From contig JAHFSL010000123.1 of NCBI GenBank assembly GCA_023265785.1, positions 1 through 7,201 of the forward strand: a stretch of DNA of 7,201 bases. Direction: 5' to 3'. A model generated the notes under the pieces. It saw only the letters and a program-made list of their open reading frames with translations. It made no database searches and was not told the DNA's origin. Numbering within the stretch: the stretch's first letter is position 1; every line of letters starts with the position of its first letter. The position numbers and the translations under genes are program-made. This document shows positions 4,525-7,201 of this stretch, piece by piece. Source of the stretch: Candidatus Coatesiibacteriota bacterium (GTDB lineage: Bacteria > Oederibacteriota > CAKKQC01).

Positions 4525-7056
4525 CTACCAATGGATCGGGCGGAACTCCTTGGCGTCGGCCGAGGTGTGTGCGCACCACCAGGCCCGGTCCACGAGCCCC
4601 ATGCGCTGGTAGATCTGCGCGAGGTCCAGCCAGCCCTGCGCGTCCCAGGCCTCGCGTGCGAGGACGCGCTCCATCAGCGCGGCGGCTTCGGCATTGCGGC
4701 CCTCCACTCCGGCGACCGCGGCCCGGGCGCGCAGGGCGATCAGCGTCCCCGGGGCGAGGCGCTCCACCTGGCCGGCGTACTCGCGGCCCGCGGCCGGTTG
4801 ACTCTTGTGCAGGGCGGTTTCCTCCGCCCGGAACCAGAAGGCGGGATCGCCGGGAAACATCGCGAGCATGGATTGGAGAAACGCGTCGGACTGCTGGTAG
4901 TCCCCCTTGCGGATCATGTAGGAGAGGAGCTTGTAGCCCTCATCCTGCAGGCCGGGCACCAGCTCCCGGGACGGTGGGCCCGGCCGGTGGGAGAGGGCGT
5001 ATACCTCGAACTGGTTGATCCGGTGCCAGATGCGGACCGGGTACCGGTGCCAGTAGTCCCGCCAGCGCACCGCCTCGGCGCCGGCCTTCCAGTCCCACAT
5101 CTTCCAGAAGTCGAAGTAGATGTCGTTGTACAGCCGGTTGACGACGACGTGGGTGATTCCGAGCTGGCGGAACCGCCGGGCGATGCCCTCGGGGGTGGCG
5201 GCCTCCCGCGCGAACTGCATCGGGAGGGGCCGCCCCTGGAGCGGGTTGAAGTAGGCGCGCCGGGGCATCCACAGCGTCCCGCCGTACCCGCCCAGCACGA
5301 GGACGCGGGCCCCCGGCGGCGTCGAGCGATCAATGGCCGCCATGAGCTGGGGGTAGCTGGGGGGAAAGTAGATCGGCGGATACAGGGCGTGGGCCTGCCA
5401 GCGGGCCTCCGATTCCTGTCCGAGCAGGACCGGCAGGGGATCATCGTAGCCCTGCCAGAATGCGGGATAGTATTCCACGGCCTGGAACCAGAGCAGGGCG
5501 CAGAATCCGGCCGCGGCGGCCCCTGCAAGCCGGCGGCCGGCCCGGACCTCCCCGATGCGGCGGGCCGCGATGAGCGTCATGAGCGGTGCAAGGGGCAGGA
5601 GGAAGCGCAGGCCGGACGCGGTGAAACTCACCGGGAGGAAGTACAGCGCCAGCGCGAGCATGTCGCGCCAGGAGGCGCCCAGCAGGACGAGGGGCAGGGT
5701 CATGCCCATGAGGGCCCCGGGGATGCCGTCGGGGCCGCTCCCGGCGCCCAGGATGGGGGTGTTCCAGAGCTGGACGGGCAGGTTGAGGAGCCGCTGGCGG
5801 AAAATAAATTCTCCCTGCATCTGGTCCTTCTTGAGCCGCCAGTCCTGGTGCTCGTCCCAGCCCAGCCCACCCAGGATTCGCCAGAAGAACGGGAAGACGG
5901 GATTGCCGATCAGGATCCAGTTCCGCGCAAACCAGGGGGCGATGGTGACCGCCGCGGCGGCGGCTGCAATGGCCAGCCGGCGGGGCCCCAGGAACGGAAT
6001 CAGCATGAGGCCCGTCAGCAGGCCGGTGTACTTGGAACTTCCGGCCAGCCCCGTGAAGACGCCGGCCAGCACGACCAGGGCCGTCGCCTCGCGGCCGCCG
6101 GAGCGCGCCGCGCGCTGGGCCGCGAGCATGGCCGCCGCGGCGTAGGCGATCAGGAAGAGGTCGTTGAACCCGCGGCCCGCGATCCCCGCCGTTGCGGGCA
6201 CGGTCAGGGTGGCGAGGAGGGCCGCGCGCCGGGCCCAGGCCGGCTGGCGGTCGAGCAGGTGCCAGAGTCCCCAGGCGGCGACCAGGGCCAGGACCCAATG
6301 CATCCCCTTGACACCGAATTCAAGGCCGAAGGCGAGGGGGGTCCCGTACACCATGGTGGCCAGCTGGGGATTGAACTCGAGCATGTTGGACGGCCAGGCC
6401 ACGGCCTTGCGCGTCCACAGGTCCCAGCGGGCGAACCCGAGGTGGTAAATGCTCTCGTCGGAGATGTGCGGCGGGGAGGCGGCGGAGAGGAGCGACCCGG
6501 CCTGCGTCAGGGCCACGGCACCCAGCCCGATGAGGACCCAGCCGGGCGGCCGCGCCATGAACGGGTGCGGCAGGCGGGGCGGGGACCGGCGTGACGCCAG
6601 CAGGGCCGCCGTGATTCCGGCGGCCAGCAGGGCGGCATACATGCCGGCGGTGTAGAACCCCAGCGCCCCCGCCGCCCAGGCCACCAGCCCGTAGGCGCCC
6701 AGCCCGAGCAGGACGGCGTAGAAGGTCCGCTCCCGTGGCCGCCGGCCCGTGACGCCCAGCCACGCCGTGGCGGGTGCCCCGCCGCCCCACATGGCCGCCA
6801 GCTGGAGGCTGATCAGGGCGGCCGCGGCGCCCAGCTCGCCCGCGTGGGCAAACAGGCCGCGGGCCGTGAGGGCCGCCAGCGGGACAAGCGTCACGGAGAG
6901 GATGTGGTGGTTGGTGAGGTCCAGCGGCCGGATCTGAACATAGGACACCAGGGCGAGGGCCGCCCAGAGCGCGGCCGCCAGCCCGCCGTAGGACAGGGCG
7001 GGGGCCACGGGCTGTGCGGGCTTCGCGGCGGGACGCGCGGACGGCCTGACTTTCAA
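4525..7056 (-). CDS. GT-C-fold membrane glycosyltransferase with C-terminal TPR-like region (paralogue 2)
   Basis: This is an 843-residue integral inner-membrane protein. Hydrophobic helices occur at about residues 22-40, 50-90 and 112-155, then from 171 to 380, and again from 445 to 527. The GT-C acidic pair is D200-E201 in PPHISDES, followed by a long loop (WPSNMLEFNPQLATM). Other conserved blocks are SSKYTGL (340-346), APWFARNW (373-380) with GNPVFPFFW (384-392), and SGLRFLLPLAPL (481-492), resembling ArnT/PMT-like and RgtA-type enzymes that use polyprenyl-linked sugars. Residues 530-690 form a soluble, probably periplasmic domain (for example ARVLVLGGYGG and LGITHVVVN). About 700-830 looks like two to three TPR-type helical repeats. 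The chosen start is TTG at 7056, with AGGGA 3 nt upstream. GTG at 7008 is an alternative that matches the shorter N-terminus of the paralogue. The gene is the first of the GT-C/iolB/GT-C run and diverges from lepA across a 20-bp gap. Sugar and acceptor cannot be deduced. Confidence 0.88.
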   Translation of the reverse strand: MKVRPSARPAAKPAQPVAPALSYGGLAAALWAALALVSYVQIRPLDLTNHHILSVTLVPLAALTARGLFAHAGELGAAAALISLQLAAMWGGGAPATAWLGVTGRRPRERTFYAVLLGLGAYGLVAWAAGALGFYTAGMYAALLAAGITAALLASRRSPPRLPHPFMARPPGWVLIGLGAVALTQAGSLLSAASPPHISDESIYHLGFARWDLWTRKAVAWPSNMLEFNPQLATMVYGTPLAFGLEFGVKGMHWVLALVAAWGLWHLLDRQPAWARRAALLATLTVPATAGIAGRGFNDLFLIAYAAAAMLAAQRAARSGGREATALVVLAGVFTGLAGSSKYTGLLTGLMLIPFLGPRRLAIAAAAAAVTIAPWFARNWILIGNPVFPFFWRILGGLGWDEHQDWRLKKDQMQGEFIFRQRLLNLPVQLWNTPILGAGSGPDGIPGALMGMTLPLVLLGASWRDMLALALYFLPVSFTASGLRFLLPLAPLMTLIAARRIGEVRAGRRLAGAAAAGFCALLWFQAVEYYPAFWQGYDDPLPVLLGQESEARWQAHALYPPIYFPPSYPQLMAAIDRSTPPGARVLVLGGYGGTLWMPRRAYFNPLQGRPLPMQFAREAATPEGIARRFRQLGITHVVVNRLYNDIYFDFWKMWDWKAGAEAVRWRDYWHRYPVRIWHRINQFEVYALSHRPGPPSRELVPGLQDEGYKLLSYMIRKGDYQQSDAFLQSMLAMFPGDPAFWFRAEETALHKSQPAAGREYAGQVERLAPGTLIALRARAAVAGVEGRNAEAAALMERVLAREAWDAQGWLDLAQIYQRMGLVDRAWWCAHTSADAKEFRPIHW

Positions 7057-7063
7057 CGTTCCC

Positions 7064-7069
7064 TATAAT
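7064..7069 (+). promoter_or_regulatory. -10 element of lepA, leaderless spacing
   Basis: A consensus TATAAT lies 7 bp before the GTG of lepA, so transcription would start at or within a base of the start codon. No Shine-Dalgarno sequence precedes that GTG, which agrees with a leaderless mRNA. No convincing -35 box is found 15-18 bp upstream, and there is no TG extension. An in-frame TGA at 7047-7049 rules out a start further upstream than that point. Confidence 0.6.
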
Positions 7070-7070
7070 A
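7065..7070 (-). promoter_or_regulatory. -10 element for the glycosyltransferase operon, overlapping that of lepA
   Basis: Read on the minus strand the same bases give TATTAT, 5 of 6 matches to consensus, sharing five base pairs with the lepA -10 box. The best -35 candidate with a 17-bp spacer is ATGAGC (7093-7088), only 3 of 6. Transcription would start near 7058, 1-2 bases before the TTG at 7056. In that case the AGGGA upstream would not be in the mRNA, and either initiation is leaderless or the real promoter lies further upstream inside lepA. Confidence 0.4.
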
Positions 7071-7076
7071 CTCGCC

Positions 7077-7201
7077 GTGTCCCGTGCGCTCATCCGAAAC
7101 TTCTGCATCATTGCCCATGTGGACCATGGCAAGTCCACGCTGGCCGACCGCCTGCTGGAGGATACCGGGACCGTGGCGCACCGGGAAATGCGCGCCCAAT
7201 T
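7077..7201 (+). CDS. lepA: Elongation factor 4 (LepA), N-terminal 41 codons
   Basis: This is the beginning of the translational GTPase LepA (EF4), which acts on the ribosome and is associated with back-translocation or initiation and assembly functions. The visible part holds the G1 P-loop AHVDHGKST (residues 13-21), preceded by IRNFCII and followed by LADRLLEDTGTVAHREM. The serine after GK and the ADRLLE continuation distinguish LepA from TypA/BipA, which has GKTTLVD there. EF-Tu and EF-G differ more strongly. The start is a GTG at 7077. It is the only start codon between the in-frame stop at 7047 and the conserved region, and the N-terminal extension before IRNF is only five residues, normal for LepA. 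The gene continues beyond the right edge. It is divergent from the glycosyltransferase operon. Confidence 0.95.
   Translation, partial: MSRALIRNFCIIAHVDHGKSTLADRLLEDTGTVAHREMRAQ

Noticed and set aside
4453..6594. Long plus-strand open frame of 713 codons opposite the larger glycosyltransferase gene
   Set aside because: It is antisense to a gene with clear family motifs. Its translation is rich in Gly, Pro, Arg, Glu and Gln with no recognisable domain, which is typical of the open antisense frame of a GC-rich gene.

Overview
This is a GC-rich (roughly 70%) bacterial chromosomal window. It is coding-dense, with overlapping stop/start junctions and unusual start codons (GTG, TTG and apparently CTG). 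No phage, insertion-sequence, CRISPR, tRNA or rRNA signal was seen. The only phylogenetically informative piece is the first 41 codons of lepA at the right edge. Its 'RNFCIIAHVDHGKSTLADRLL' style is compatible with several high-GC phyla, and a PVC-group or similar environmental lineage is a weak guess only.

Reading from right to left, because almost everything is on the minus strand: lepA (EF4 GTPase, 5' end only) runs rightward from a GTG at 7077. Back to back with it, starting only 21 bp away at a TTG (7056), is an 843-residue polytopic GT-C-type glycosyltransferase (4525-7056). The two are divergent and appear to share one nearly symmetric -10 element (7064-7070). After a 19-bp gap comes iolB (3711-4505), a cupin-type 5-deoxy-glucuronate isomerase. 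Its TGA stop overlaps the apparent start of a second GT-C glycosyltransferase of about 810 residues (1282-3714), a clear but divergent paralogue of the first. The three genes look like one operon: GT-C, iolB, GT-C.

The gap at 1023-1281 is the main non-coding region. On the minus strand it carries a near-consensus sigma70-type promoter (TTGACA, 17 bp, TATATC) with an upstream A-tract. A leader of about 127 nt follows, with three consecutive inverted repeats: a bulged long stem enclosing a 7-bp hairpin, a perfect 11-bp GC hairpin, and a short palindrome that could mask the ribosome-binding site. It drives a NagD/phosphoglycolate-phosphatase-like HAD-IIA phosphatase (180-1022) and, through a GTGA stop/start overlap, a small membrane protein that runs off the left edge.

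Functionally, the GT-C proteins should move sugars from lipid-linked donors to an acceptor on the outer face of the inner membrane. Each ends in a soluble domain plus TPR-like helices. The iolB gene has no other inositol-catabolism gene beside it in this window, so its role there, whether supplying or editing a sugar-acid or true inositol breakdown, is open. The most noteworthy items are the GT-C/iolB/GT-C cassette, the candidate regulatory leader before the phosphatase gene, the symmetric divergent promoter with a probably leaderless lepA, and the missing canonical start codon of the second GT-C gene.
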